From Deltaproteobacteria bacterium (GTDB taxonomy: Bacteria > Desulfobacterota > Syntrophia > Syntrophales > UBA5619): DNA of 64,000 bases. Every line of letters begins with the position of its first letter. The stretch's first letter is position 1. A program made the translations under genes and the position numbers. The DNA lies in the NCBI GenBank assembly GCA_021372695.1, contig JAJFTY010000044.1, positions 1-64,000 of the forward strand, given 5' to 3'. Shown here one piece after another: positions 25,405 to 34,103 of this stretch. Below the pieces are notes generated by a model, which was given only the letters and a program-made list of their open reading frames with translations, was not told the DNA's origin and searched no databases.

Positions 25405-25938
25405 TTATTTTGATGGCTCATACGTCTTGTTGAATTCCTCAATGACCCGCGCGGTCAAATCGTCTTTCTCTGCACGATAGGCTATCGGGATTGTAGCGAT
25501 ATCGATGATCATCGTATATTTTTCCTTTTCGCCGATGGATTGAGCGACTTTCATGATCTCGGGAATGAGTTTACTCGAAAGCTCCTTGTCCTTGTTTCGG
25601 AGTTCTTCGTCAGAATCCCTGGCGAATAGCTCATACTCTCTGACCTTCTTCTGGTAGGCAATCTCCTTTTCTTTAATGGCATCTTCTTTCAGCGTGGGGC
25701 GTTCTTTTTCGAGCTCGTCATGCAGTTTTTTGATTTCGCTCTCCAGGTCATCTCTTGTTGCTTTGCGTTTCTCGAAGATCATCCTGTACTCCTCGGCCGC
25801 TTTCTTGCCAGCACTGGAGGAGAGCATGACCGACCGGACATCCAGGAATCCGAATTTCTCTGCCGCCTCAGCCCATGAAACCGGCAGCGCTGTTGACATC
25901 ACCATCAAGCCGATCGCGATCAAAATTCTTATTTTCAT
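25405..25938 (-). CDS. Skp/OmpH-family periplasmic chaperone (second copy)
   Basis: This 177-residue exported protein has a signal peptide (MKIRILIAIGLMVMSTALPVSWAEA), then FGFLDVRSVMLSSSAGKKAAEEY, and a long charged coiled-coil region (residues 50-125) as in the tentacles of Skp. It is clearly a paralogue of the bamA-linked skp at 55588, with shared segments such as SAGKKAAE, AYQKK, SSKLIPEI and VIEEFNKTY. Skp binds unfolded outer-membrane proteins in the periplasm. This copy stands alone next to the tRNA-Gln site and is not adjacent to bamA. The start at 25938 is chosen because the signal peptide begins there; an upstream in-frame extension looks non-coding. Confidence 0.85.
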   Translation of the reverse strand: MKIRILIAIGLMVMSTALPVSWAEAAEKFGFLDVRSVMLSSSAGKKAAEEYRMIFEKRKATRDDLESEIKKLHDELEKERPTLKEDAIKEKEIAYQKKVREYELFARDSDEELRNKDKELSSKLIPEIMKVAQSIGEKEKYTMIIDIATIPIAYRAEKDDLTARVIEEFNKTYEPSK

Positions 25939-26166
25939 TGATTGATGCCTCAATCGATCCTCATTTGAATTATGCCCCACTATACATTCCTCGTTTCACC
26001 TTCTTTATCTTCTCGAGCTTGACAGCGCGGGTAACGATACTCCACGTTCAGCTCCGGTCCCCTGCTGTTAATGGACCGCACAAAAACCGATGGAGCATCA
26101 CTTTCATAGCGTGGCTTACCATGCGAAATGAAAGCAGGGAGAGCCTTAGTATTCAAAACCCATACG

Positions 26167-26613
26167 TCACGGCATGGGGATCTGTGCCAGGTAAACAAAA
26201 ACACCCCAGAACACAGCTCCCGATATGCCTGCCAGCAGGATTGACGTAACCCATGATTTTTCGCCGAACAACCGCGTAGCCGCGAGCAGGAAAGCCGCCG
26301 TGCCGAGAAAGTATCCGATATAGGGAATCAGGAATGTGTAAAAAGCCATCGCAAGGATGCATAAAGGAGCGGGACCCTTCCAGAAGGAAGCCGCTTCCGC
26401 CTTCTCATCCTCTTTGCCAAGCTTCTTGAAAGTGGTGGCGAGATAATACGATCCGCAGACGATCAATATGATGCTCAGGAAGAGGAGATACCATCCCGGT
26501 CCGTAGGCTTCCTCCGCCGCCGCGGAAACCCTGTTCAACCGGACACCTTCGATGACGCCTACGATCCCGATAACGGTCAAGATAAGGCCTTCATTGCAGA
26601 TAATAGCAGCCAA
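26167..26613 (-). CDS. tctB: Tripartite tricarboxylate transporter small membrane subunit TctB
   Basis: The 148-residue protein has four hydrophobic segments (about 8-25, 43-60, 83-110 and 120-145), the TctB topology. TctB and TctA form the inner-membrane complex of tripartite tricarboxylate-type uptake systems. Sequence features such as GPGWYLLFLSIILIVCGSYYL and LIPYIGYFLGTAAFLLAATRLFGEKSW are typical. It is the last gene of the tctA, tctC, tctB unit on the minus strand. The order with B last is less common than C-B-A. Confidence 0.85.
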   Translation of the reverse strand: MAAIICNEGLILTVIGIVGVIEGVRLNRVSAAAEEAYGPGWYLLFLSIILIVCGSYYLATTFKKLGKEDEKAEAASFWKGPAPLCILAMAFYTFLIPYIGYFLGTAAFLLAATRLFGEKSWVTSILLAGISGAVFWGVFVYLAQIPMP

Positions 26614-26641
26614 GATCCGTATCTCCTCTCCATTGACTTCC

Positions 26642-26682
26642 CGGTTGGAAGCGCCACCCTGTTATGGGTGGTGCCTCCAACC
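26642..26682. repeat. Stem-loop between tctC and tctB
   Basis: A long hairpin with two small mismatches: CGGTTGGA..GCCACCC and GGGTGG..TCCAACCG around a short loop TGTTAT. Such elements downstream of binding-protein genes often stop or stabilise transcripts so that the receptor is made in excess. There is no T-run. Confidence 0.5.
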
Positions 26683-26714
26683 GAGTTCCGATCATTGGGA
26701 TACCTTACTGAAAG

Positions 26715-27698
26715 TTACTTCATCTCCTTCAATTCGGCGGCAAGGTTCAGCACATAGGTGCGGAAATCCTGGGAGCCCGCATATGCGGGCACAGCGCCGA
26801 TCTTGGCCAGATCAGCTTTGATCTCCGGCTTGTCGATGGCCGCTTTGATGGGGTCCTCGATCGCCTTTACAATGTCGGCGGGGAGGCCTTTAGGTCCGGC
26901 AAATCCCACATGGCCCTGGAATGTAACCGTTTTCCACCCCTGCTCCACTGTACTGCGCAGATCCGGGTAGCCAGGGTACCGGCGTTCACCGGTAATGGCG
27001 ATGAGTTTGATCTTGCCTGCGCTGAACATGGGCCCCACCGAGGTCGTCGAGGCGGACCCGATATCGACATGTCCGCCGGCAATCGCGGTAACCAGGTCAG
27101 CCCCTCCGGGATAGGTCACCATTTTGACCTTGGAGACATCAATTCCCTTCTTTTTCAGCGCCTCCCTCATCTGACCGACAGGACCGTCAGCGCCTGCCGT
27201 GCCGCCAAGCCAGCCCCACTTGATGCCTTCCGGATTGGCCTTGACCGCCGCCGCCACATCATCCAGCGATTTCCAGTTCAGGCCGGAGCGGATCGCAAAT
27301 ACCCAAGGGAATTCGGCGATCTTGGCGATGTAGGTCCGGTCTTCGATCTTGAAGGGAACATCCTTGCCCCAGGCGGCCGGTATCGCATTGCTGCCATCCG
27401 CATCCGCAAGAAGGGTGTATCCGTTCGGCGCAGCGCTCAGGGCCTCGACGGTTCCAGGAATGCCCTTGCCGCCGGGTTTGGCCGTGACGTTGACGCTGAC
27501 GCCCCACTTTTCCTGCAATATTTTCGCACCCACTCTTGCCACCATGTCCGTGCTCCCACCCACCGACCAGGGAACGATCACGGTCACCGGTTTGGAAGGA
27601 TACTTTCCTTGGGCCACTGCGCCGGGCACCCCCAGGAAAACAGCAAGAAGAGGAACGATGATCGCCAGAGAAACAATCCATTCGATTTTCCTTTTCAT
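26715..27698 (-). CDS. tctC: Tripartite tricarboxylate transporter periplasmic receptor TctC (Bug family)
   Basis: This 327-residue extracytoplasmic binding protein has a signal peptide (MKRKIEWIVSLAIIVPLLAVFLG..AVA). It has the Bug-family opening YPSKPVTVIVPWSVGGSTDMVAR, KPGGKGIPGTVEAL and the ligand loop VKMVTYPGGADLVTAIAGGHVDIG. Bug proteins bind carboxylates (citrate, other di/tricarboxylates, sometimes other acids); the ligand cannot be told here. It lies between tctA and tctB, with a strong stem-loop after its stop. Confidence 0.9.
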   Translation of the reverse strand: MKRKIEWIVSLAIIVPLLAVFLGVPGAVAQGKYPSKPVTVIVPWSVGGSTDMVARVGAKILQEKWGVSVNVTAKPGGKGIPGTVEALSAAPNGYTLLADADGSNAIPAAWGKDVPFKIEDRTYIAKIAEFPWVFAIRSGLNWKSLDDVAAAVKANPEGIKWGWLGGTAGADGPVGQMREALKKKGIDVSKVKMVTYPGGADLVTAIAGGHVDIGSASTTSVGPMFSAGKIKLIAITGERRYPGYPDLRSTVEQGWKTVTFQGHVGFAGPKGLPADIVKAIEDPIKAAIDKPEIKADLAKIGAVPAYAGSQDFRTYVLNLAAELKEMK

Positions 27699-27773
27699 AC
27701 AATTACCTCCTGATTCCTTTTATTTCGTCAATATTCCGCTGTCTCGGAGCGGCACACTCATCTATTCAAATTT

Positions 27774-29255
27774 TCAACCGAATTTCTTGAAGTTTTGCAC
27801 GACCGACGGCCGGAAGCTGAAAATCAATACAATAGCCGTCATAACCAAAAAGAGGATCGCGATCGGCCGGTCGACGAAAATGGCCAGAGAACCTCCCGAC
27901 ATCTGCAGCGTGGCTCGAAAATGCTGCTCCAGGGCCGGGCCCAGAATGAATCCCAGGATAAGCGGTGCTGCCGGCCAGTCACGCATTTTCATCACGTAGC
28001 CGAGAATACCGAAGGCAATGGCGGTCCATACGTCGAACAACGTGTTTCTCACGGAGTATGCGCCGATGATGCATATGGCCAAGGTAACGGGTCCCAGATA
28101 ACGGTATGGAATCATCGCCAAGCGCACCCAGACGCCCACGAGCGGCAGATTCAGAATCACCAGGATGACGTTTCCCACGTACATACTGACAATGATCGTC
28201 CACGCCATGTCTCCGTGCTGGGAAAATAGCAGCGGACCGGGCTGGAGCCCATACATCGTGAAGGAGGCAAAGAGCAGGGCACAGGCGGCGTTGGTCGGAA
28301 GCCCCAGCGAAAGCAGCGGGATCAATCCGGCTTCGCTTGCGGCGTTATTGGATGCTTCGACGGATGCGACGCCTTCGATGGCTCCGGTGCCGAACTTCTC
28401 GGGATGTTTCGATGAACGGCGTTCCACGTCATAGGCAACGAAGGAAATAACGGAGGGCATCATCCCGGGAAGTACGCCAAGGCCCAGCCCCACGGCCGTG
28501 CCGCGCAGGCTCGCATATAACCCCTTGGCCAATTCGGCGCCCCGGGGAATCATACTGCCCAGTTCTCCCTTGTAGATGGAAACCAGGCCCTCATTGGCGC
28601 TCGAGAGGATTTCCGCCATGCCGAAAAGGCCCATGAGTACCGGAATCACATCGAACCCCTTCATCAAGTCTGTAAACCCGAAAATCAACCTTGCCCTTCC
28701 GGTCATTGGATCCAGTCCGATGCTCGCGATCACCATACCCAGAGCGGCCATCAGGACTCCGCGCAGTTTGCTCTTGCCCGACACGGCCACCAGTGTGGTA
28801 AAACAAAACAGCATCAGCGACACATATTCCGGGGCGCCGAATTTCAGCCCCAGATCGGCCAGCGGTGGGGCACAGAGCTGCAACACAACGATGGCCAGGG
28901 TGCCGGCGATAAACGATCCGATGGCGGCTATGGCAAGAGCCTCTCCTCCTCTGCCCTGTTTGGTCATCTGGTAGCCATCGATGCAGGTGAGTATGGAAGA
29001 GGCCTCGCCGGGGACGTTGAGCAAAATACTCGTTACTGACCCTCCATACATGGCCCCGTAGAAGATGCCTGCCAGCATGATGATGGCCCCCGTGGGATCC
29101 AGATATGCTGTCAGAGGGAGCAGCATCGCCATCGTCGCCGTCGGACCCAATCCTGGCAAGACCCCCACCACCGTTCCCAGCAGACAACCGATGAAACAGT
29201 ACAGAAGGTTGTGCAGGGAGAGCGCATTCTGTAAGCCGATAAAGAAATTTTCCAT
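27774..29255 (-). CDS. tctA: Tripartite tricarboxylate transporter large membrane subunit TctA
   Basis: This 493-residue integral membrane protein has about 12 hydrophobic segments. The TctA signatures are present: GTVVGVLPGLGPTATMAMLLPLT near the N-terminus, YGAMYGGSVTSILLNVPGEASSILTCIDGYQM, and a second repeat with VLPGMMPSVISFVAYDVERR and GAIEGVASVEASNNAASEAGLIPLLSLGLPTNAACALL. It is the transport channel of the system. First gene of the unit, behind a strong palindrome (29307-29335) that probably binds the TetR regulator encoded upstream. Confidence 0.93.
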   Translation of the reverse strand: MENFFIGLQNALSLHNLLYCFIGCLLGTVVGVLPGLGPTATMAMLLPLTAYLDPTGAIIMLAGIFYGAMYGGSVTSILLNVPGEASSILTCIDGYQMTKQGRGGEALAIAAIGSFIAGTLAIVVLQLCAPPLADLGLKFGAPEYVSLMLFCFTTLVAVSGKSKLRGVLMAALGMVIASIGLDPMTGRARLIFGFTDLMKGFDVIPVLMGLFGMAEILSSANEGLVSIYKGELGSMIPRGAELAKGLYASLRGTAVGLGLGVLPGMMPSVISFVAYDVERRSSKHPEKFGTGAIEGVASVEASNNAASEAGLIPLLSLGLPTNAACALLFASFTMYGLQPGPLLFSQHGDMAWTIIVSMYVGNVILVILNLPLVGVWVRLAMIPYRYLGPVTLAICIIGAYSVRNTLFDVWTAIAFGILGYVMKMRDWPAAPLILGFILGPALEQHFRATLQMSGGSLAIFVDRPIAILFLVMTAIVLIFSFRPSVVQNFKKFG

Positions 29256-29306
29256 CCGTTTTCAGACTCCTTTTGCTGAAGTCGGCAAGCACACATGAGG
29301 GATGTT

Positions 29307-29335
29307 CATACTATGAAACGTTGATTCATTGTATG
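29307..29335. promoter_or_regulatory. Palindromic operator upstream of tctA
   Basis: CATACTATGAA and TTCATTGTATG form an 11-bp inverted repeat with one mismatch around seven bases, about 50 bases upstream of the tctA start. Size and symmetry fit TetR-family repressors, and such a gene lies 430 bases upstream. Regulation of tctA by it is inferred. Confidence 0.65.
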
Positions 29336-29477
29336 TGCTATCAGGTTTATTTTTTTTGTCAATAAGATATTGGGCACGTCTTCTTTTCCCCGCCGTCGAG
29401 CATATTTCGGAAATGACGACGCCAAATCCAAGTTGGTAATACTTGGAAATAACCTCAATATTACAGAATGATTTCCT

Positions 29478-29745
29478 TTAGAAAGCGCTCGTGTCCCTGA
29501 GATATCCGATCACCTCATTCAGGCAGAACATGACAGCCTCCATATATTCCCGGCATCCAGGACAATTCGTAAGAGGCTCCAGAGCAGAGAATCATATACG
29601 CGCGTAGACTCTCATACACCTTTGGGCTCCCCTTGGCAATACTGATGAGGGGAGAACGCAAAATGGCTTCAGAACGACTGCGGATTTCAACGCGACGCTG
29701 GAGAAATGCGGAGGCAGGGCACCGTGTGTCGAATATCTTTTCCAA
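29478..29745 (-). pseudogene. Small unknown gene after tetR, probably frameshifted
   Basis: One frame encodes 76 residues from a TTG at 29745 (LEKIFDTRCPASAFLQRRVE and RAYMILCSGASYELSW). Another frame covers the end (GCREYMEAVMFCLNEVIGYLRDTSAF, stop 29478-29480). Both read like parts of one short helical protein of about 90 residues. A single-base indel near 29550-29570 would join them. It starts 22 bases after the tetR stop and precedes tctA. I do not recognise a function. Confidence 0.45.
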
Positions 29746-29767
29746 GAAGGTGAAATCTATGCTGATT

Positions 29768-30370
29768 TCAACGGGTAGATATAGCCTCGCGATAGACCCG
29801 CCAGAGGGAGGCGTACCTTTCGACGAGTGCGATACTGCCGTCGCTGAGAGCCCAGATGCTCACCAGTCCCTGGATCAAGGTGAAGAGCAATGTTGCTGAG
29901 GCGTCCAGGTCGATATCCGGTCGGACAGCACCCTCCCGGACCCCTTCGATGAGGAGTTCCTTCAGACGGTCTATGTATTTCCCGATAGCCTGAAAGGCTT
30001 GTTTGTTCAGTTTTCGATCGCCGAGGCTGATGATCTCGGCGATGACCTGAAAAGAGATCCCTTTGCGCATACTGATCATGGAAAAGTGATTCTGGATGAT
30101 TTTCTCGATGGTTTCGAGGGTCACCGGTTCGTTCGCCACGGCTTCCGCTGAGATGTCTCTTAGGAGCGACTCTTCGATATACCTGAGCAGAAAAGAGAGA
30201 ATGCTCTTCTTGCTTTTGAAATGGCGGTAGATCGCGGCTTCGGAGATGCCGACCACCGCAGCGATTCTCTTGACTGTCAGGTGTTCGCTGCCGTATTTGA
30301 AAATCAGTATCGCGGCTGCATCGACGATTTGTTGCTGCCTCACCTCTGTGTTTTCTCTTTTTTTCACCAT
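29768..30370 (-). CDS. TetR/AcrR-family transcriptional regulator
   Basis: The 200-residue regulator starts at ATG 30370 behind GGAGAAGGG. The N-terminal TetR HTH is clear: RQQQIVDAAAILIFKYGSEHLTVKRIAAVVGISEAAIYRHFKSKKSILSFLL is continuous here (residues about 9-60). The C-terminal ligand domain is all-helical with FSMISMRKGISFQVIAEIISLGD. It lies upstream of tctA in the same direction, and a strong palindrome before tctA is a likely target. The ligand is unknown; a link with the tct substrate is possible. Confidence 0.85.
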   Translation of the reverse strand: MVKKRENTEVRQQQIVDAAAILIFKYGSEHLTVKRIAAVVGISEAAIYRHFKSKKSILSFLLRYIEESLLRDISAEAVANEPVTLETIEKIIQNHFSMISMRKGISFQVIAEIISLGDRKLNKQAFQAIGKYIDRLKELLIEGVREGAVRPDIDLDASATLLFTLIQGLVSIWALSDGSIALVERYASLWRVYREAISTR

Positions 30371-30662
30371 CGCCCTTCTCCATGAAGGATGAATGCCTCG
30401 GCCTTCCCCAGTCCGTACGGCATGCTTATTCGGGAAGCGCCAAACCATCACTTGGGAGTACTTAGCAGACGGTGACGAATAAATCAAGGGAGACAAGATA
30501 TTGAACCTAACACCGGAGAATGAGAGGGTACTGACATTTCACCCTGATAAAACTCCCATTGTGACACCCGGATTACCGGTTTAGATTTGAGTCCACACGC
30601 GTGGGCGGTCGTCCGGGATGGTCGCCCGGCAATTCCATGCTTTTTCAATCGGGGAGACCGGT
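30371..30662. other. Intergenic region between divergent tetR and usp
   Basis: About 290 bases between divergently oriented genes. It should hold both promoters. I see no clear -10/-35 pair and no copy of the tctA palindrome in it. Confidence 0.4.
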
Positions 30663-31104
30663 ATGTACCAGAAGGTATTGGCTCCATTGGACGGCTCAGA
30701 GGCGGCCGAGTGCGCGCTGGTCCATGTCCGATCCCTGATCGAGAATGGCTTGGTGAAGCAGGTAACCCTTCTGAATATCGTCAGACTCGACAGGTCCCTG
30801 GCCGAGTCTGATCTTCGTGTGCTCCGCGAACACGCCTTCGCAGCGGCAAACAGGTATTTGGCCGGAATTCAATCCAAGTTCGTTTCGGAGGGGTTAAGGA
30901 TCAGGGCCGAATCTATTGCCGCCAACTGGATAGCCGGCGCGATCACGGAATATGCTCAGAAGATACGGCATGGACCTGATCGTGATGTCGACCCACGGCT
31001 ACACCGGCTTCAAAAAGATGACGCTGGGCAGCGTTGCATTGGGGGTACTCAACCACTCTGCCGTTCCTGTCCTCCTGATCCGGTCCGAATTCTGTGGGGT
31101 ATAG
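30663..31104 (+). pseudogene. Universal stress protein (UspA family), frameshifted
   Basis: The first part (MYQKVLAPLDGSEAAECALVHV to GAITEYAQK) is the N-terminal half of a Usp domain. The frame then shifts near 30963. The other frame continues RYGMDLIVMSTHGYTGFKKM, TLGSVALGVLNHSAVPVLLIR and ends EFCGV with TAG at 31102-31104. The second half contains the ATP-binding G2xG9xG(S/T)-type tail of Usp. Joined, the protein is about 147 residues, normal for the family. One extra base (or two missing) in GCTCAGAAGATACGG accounts for the break. Confidence 0.8.
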
Positions 31105-31217
31105 CTGCGGTCCCGGCGCTGCGACGACTTTCAAAGCGGGCAGATTGCGATTTGGTTTAAAGCGCTCTATAATGAACCTCGTTTTCTTCATCCGGAACCG
31201 AACCGCGGAGGATCGAC

Positions 31218-31787
31218 ATGATCAAAAGGGTCGCTGTTTTTGTGGGGAGCCTGCGCAAGGAATCCTTTAACCGGAAAATGGCGAAGGCGCTCGCAACGCT
31301 TGCGCCCGAATCCCTGCAACTCGAAATCCTGGAGATTGGCGGACTCCCCCTCTACGACCAGGACTATGATGACGCAGGGAACCCGCCCGCGGAATGGCTC
31401 GCTTTCCGCAAGCGCGTCAAAGCGTTCGATGCCCTGTTGTTTGTGACGCCTGAATACAACCAGTCGGTCCCCGGGGTGCTGAAAAACGCTATCGACGTGG
31501 GGTCGCGGCCTTACGGGCAGAGTGTCTGGGGAGGAAAGCCCGCTGCGGTGATGAGTGTATCACCCGGTGCGATGGGCGGCTTCGGCGCAAACCACCATCT
31601 CCGGCAATCGCTCGTCTTCCTGGATGTTCCCGCCATGCAACAGCCGGAAGCATACATTGGGGGCGCTGCACAGCTGTTCGACGGGAGCGGCAACGTTGTC
31701 AACGAGAGCACTCGCCAGTTTCTCATCAGGTTCATGGAGGCGTTTGCGGATTGGGTTTCGAGAGAAAGCAGGTGCCATGAAGAATAG
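31218..31787 (+). CDS. NADPH-dependent FMN reductase family protein
   Basis: A flavodoxin-like oxidoreductase of 189 residues. The FMN phosphate loop is VFVGSLRKESFNRKMAKAL. TPEYNQSVPGVLKNAIDVGSR is the second flavin contact and the family hallmark, and MSVSPGAMGGFGANHHLRQSL follows. Members (ChrR, YieF, azoreductase-like) reduce quinones, chromate or azo dyes; the natural substrate is open. GCGGAGGATC precedes the ATG. The end overlaps the next gene by 11 bases. Confidence 0.88.
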   Translation: MIKRVAVFVGSLRKESFNRKMAKALATLAPESLQLEILEIGGLPLYDQDYDDAGNPPAEWLAFRKRVKAFDALLFVTPEYNQSVPGVLKNAIDVGSRPYGQSVWGGKPAAVMSVSPGAMGGFGANHHLRQSLVFLDVPAMQQPEAYIGGAAQLFDGSGNVVNESTRQFLIRFMEAFADWVSRESRCHEE

Positions 31788-32190
31788 ACACTGGACGATG
31801 GGATGGGTCCTGTTCGTCTTTTTCGTCCTGGCGGGCAGCACCTATGCCCAGGACAAGGCCCGCGAGGCGACCGTCTCCATGCTGGGTGATTTTTTCGCCG
31901 ATCCTGCGGCGATCACCGAGCTCGCCTCCCAACCTGCCGGAGGATCGCCGGCAGTCCGGAGTCTCATGACCTTTCCGCCGCATATTCAGAAGAGGCTGGA
32001 GAAAGTGGTCCTGATGATCGTTCAGGAAAGCGGGGCCGATGCCGTCAAGTACACCGATACCCTGAAGACCTCCGGGTCGGAAGGCGCGTTTCACTCTTTT
32101 TCGCCCGCCGTGCAAAGGGAGATTCAGGAGATCGCCGAAGAGCTGGAGAAAGATCCGGAATTCATGAAAAGAGCAGGGATTCTGCGATAA
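31777..32190 (+). CDS. Small exported protein, unknown
   Basis: A 137-residue protein with a signal peptide (MKNRHWTMGWVLFVFFVLAGSTYA, cleavage likely after AYA-like TYA). The mature part is helical and mildly acidic with no motif I recognise (LGDFFADPAAITELASQPAGG and PAVQREIQEIAEELEKDPEF). It overlaps the end of the flavin reductase gene and is probably co-transcribed with it and the next gene. Likely periplasmic. Confidence 0.65.
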   Translation: MKNRHWTMGWVLFVFFVLAGSTYAQDKAREATVSMLGDFFADPAAITELASQPAGGSPAVRSLMTFPPHIQKRLEKVVLMIVQESGADAVKYTDTLKTSGSEGAFHSFSPAVQREIQEIAEELEKDPEFMKRAGILR

Positions 32191-32234
32191 ATTCCCGGAT
32201 CGCCTGAGAGTGAATCTACGGAGGGGCCGTCGGC

Positions 32235-32462
32235 ATGGGACCGTCTGGCATCGGCAAAGTGCTTCTGGTGATCGGCATCGTCGTCGCCTTTCTGGGCCTC
32301 GCATTCATGCTGGCCGGAAAATTTCATCTCCCCTGGATAGGTCGTCTCCCCGGCGATTTCTTCTTCCAGGGGAAGAACTTTTCCTTTTATTTCCCGCTTA
32401 CGACGAGTCTGCTGGTCAGCATCGTCCTGTCGGTCATCCTCTGGATCATCACCCGAAAGTGA
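32235..32462 (+). CDS. DUF2905 small membrane protein
   Basis: This 75-residue protein has two transmembrane helices (residues about 7-28 and 52-72) around the conserved turn GKFHLPWIGRLPGDFFFQGKN, which is the DUF2905 signature. Function is unknown in the family. GGAGG precedes the ATG. Confidence 0.85.
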   Translation: MGPSGIGKVLLVIGIVVAFLGLAFMLAGKFHLPWIGRLPGDFFFQGKNFSFYFPLTTSLLVSIVLSVILWIITRK

Positions 32463-32513
32463 CTTTCGCCGCCGGAAACGCCCGCTGTTGCCGATCGAAG
32501 GCGAGGGGGCATC

Positions 32514-33257
32514 TCAGAACAGTACCCACACGGGGATGCCCTTTTCTGCGAACCCGTCTTTCAATGCCTCGGCCGTCTGAATGAAGAAGGAGTCCTCTTC
32601 GGCCCATTGCAGACTGTTTTCCCGATAGATCCGTCTCGCGTGGAAATAGTTGACCCTGTCCATCAGGATATAATCGACTTTGCCGGGGAGTTCCCGAATC
32701 AGCGCCTCCGCTCCGGGCAGGATCGGGGCGATCATGGCAAACGTCCTTATTCCCCTTGAGTGAAGAATGCTCAGTGCATGCAGCCTTTCGTCGACAGGAG
32801 AAGCCCCGGGTTCGAAAAGTCTCCGGATCTTGTCATCTGCGGTGGTGATGGAAAAACCGACATCAAGATACTTGAGACTTTCCAGGAGTTCGATGTCCCG
32901 CAAGACCAGGGAAGATTTGGTTTGAACGGTCACGGGCCACTGTTTCTCCACCAGAACCTCAAGGCACTGTCTGGTCAGCCGGTACTTTCTTTCAGCCGCC
33001 TGATAGGCATCACAAACCCCGCTGACCCAGACCCTGCCCATCTTCTTTCTGCCGATCTCACGGGCCAGCAGTTCCGGGGCATTGATCTTGGCATCGACGA
33101 ACTCTCCCCACTTCTCCTTGTGGCCCGTAAACCTCCTCATGAACGATGCATAGCAGTACCGGCAGGCGTGGCTGCACCCTACATACGGGTTGACGGCGTA
33201 GTCGTAGATCTGTGATTTGGAGAGGACCGATTTTGCGTAGATCTCCCGGACAATCAT
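32514..33257 (-). CDS. Radical SAM protein, SPL/Elp3-like family
   Basis: A 247-residue radical SAM protein with the 4Fe-4S motif CSHACRYCYA (CX3CX2C, near residue 28-35) preceded by YAVNPYVGC, as in spore-photolyase-like proteins (SplB/Rv2578c type). Further conserved segments are VSGVCDAYQAAERKYRLTRQCLEVL, PVTVQTKSSLVLRDIELL and VGFSITTADDKIRRLFEPGASPVDERL. These proteins are widespread; most lack a known substrate and it is not a true photolyase by length. Strong site GGAAGGAA before ATG. Confidence 0.83.
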   Translation of the reverse strand: MIVREIYAKSVLSKSQIYDYAVNPYVGCSHACRYCYASFMRRFTGHKEKWGEFVDAKINAPELLAREIGRKKMGRVWVSGVCDAYQAAERKYRLTRQCLEVLVEKQWPVTVQTKSSLVLRDIELLESLKYLDVGFSITTADDKIRRLFEPGASPVDERLHALSILHSRGIRTFAMIAPILPGAEALIRELPGKVDYILMDRVNYFHARRIYRENSLQWAEEDSFFIQTAEALKDGFAEKGIPVWVLF

Positions 33258-33325
33258 TTCCTTCCAGCAACCTTTTTGGATGGGGAATCCCCGACTCCTT
33301 CTCGGTCAAAACGAAGGACCGCCGA

Positions 33326-33745
33326 TCACTCCCCGATGATCTTGACGAGCACCCTCTTCCTGCGGCCCCCATCGAACTCACCGTAAAAGATCTGCTCCCA
33401 GGGGCCGAAATCCAGTTTGCCGTGCGTCGCCGCCACGACCACCTCTCTGCCCATCACCTGCCTCTTGAGATGGGCATCGCCATTGTCCTCGCCCGTCCGA
33501 TTGTGCCGATATTGGGAAACAGGCTCATGGGGAGCGAGCCTTTCGAGCCACTCCTCATAGTCCCGATGGAGGCCTGACTCATCGTCGTTGATGAAGACCG
33601 ACGCCGTGATGTGCATCGCGTTGACCAGAATCAATCCCTCCGACACGCCGCTTTCCCGCAGGCACTGTTCGACCTGGTCCGTAATGTTGACGAACCCCCT
33701 CCTCGAGGAGATGTTGAACCACAGCTCTTTTCGATAGGATTTCAT
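33326..33745 (-). CDS. YjbQ/UPF0047 family protein
   Basis: This 139-residue protein has the conserved core of the YjbQ family: [53 protein letters not shown] and [18 protein letters not shown]. Members form trimers, and some have weak thiamine-phosphate synthase activity. The start at 33745 follows AGAGGTGG; an upstream in-frame extension (to 33844) is unlike the family. Confidence 0.9.
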   Translation of the reverse strand: MKSYRKELWFNISSRRGFVNITDQVEQCLRESGVSEGLILVNAMHITASVFINDDESGLHRDYEEWLERLAPHEPVSQYRHNRTGEDNGDAHLKRQVMGREVVVAATHGKLDFGPWEQIFYGEFDGGRRKRVLVKIIGE

Positions 33746-34103
33746 CGATTTCCACCTCTTTTTTCGAAGATTCTTAGACAACAGCAAGGGGATTGGCAAG
33801 AGATTTTCCTTTTTTGACCGAGAGCCGCGGTTTCCAAAGGCCATAGATGATGCTCAGAAACGATCGGGGGATGACAGATTCAACGTTTCATTCAGCCGTT
33901 TAAAATTCTTTTACGAAAAGAGACCCCCGAACGGGTTTCCTGAGCCCGCCACTCCCCAGGAGGATTCAAAGATATAGCCATAATAACAATTATTTATAAC
34001 AATTAAGGAAGGAATCATGATCATTGGCACGCTTTAAGCATATCCAAAGTAGGCGCGTTCGGAAATAACGCAATGATAAAATAGACATAGGAGGAAAAGT
34101 ATC
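33746..34103. other. Intergenic region before the AtpI-like pair
   Basis: About 360 bases between divergent genes. A sigma-54-type promoter (34023-34042) is the only signal I can support. The 33960-34020 part is very AT-rich, which would suit activator binding or an UP-like element. Confidence 0.4.
34025..34040 (+). promoter_or_regulatory. Candidate sigma-54 promoter
   Basis: TGGCACG at 34025-34031 matches the -24 element fully. GC at 34038-34039 lies at the required distance for the -12 element, though that element reads AAGCA and not TTGCA. It is about 65 bases upstream of the ATG at 34104. Confidence 0.5.
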
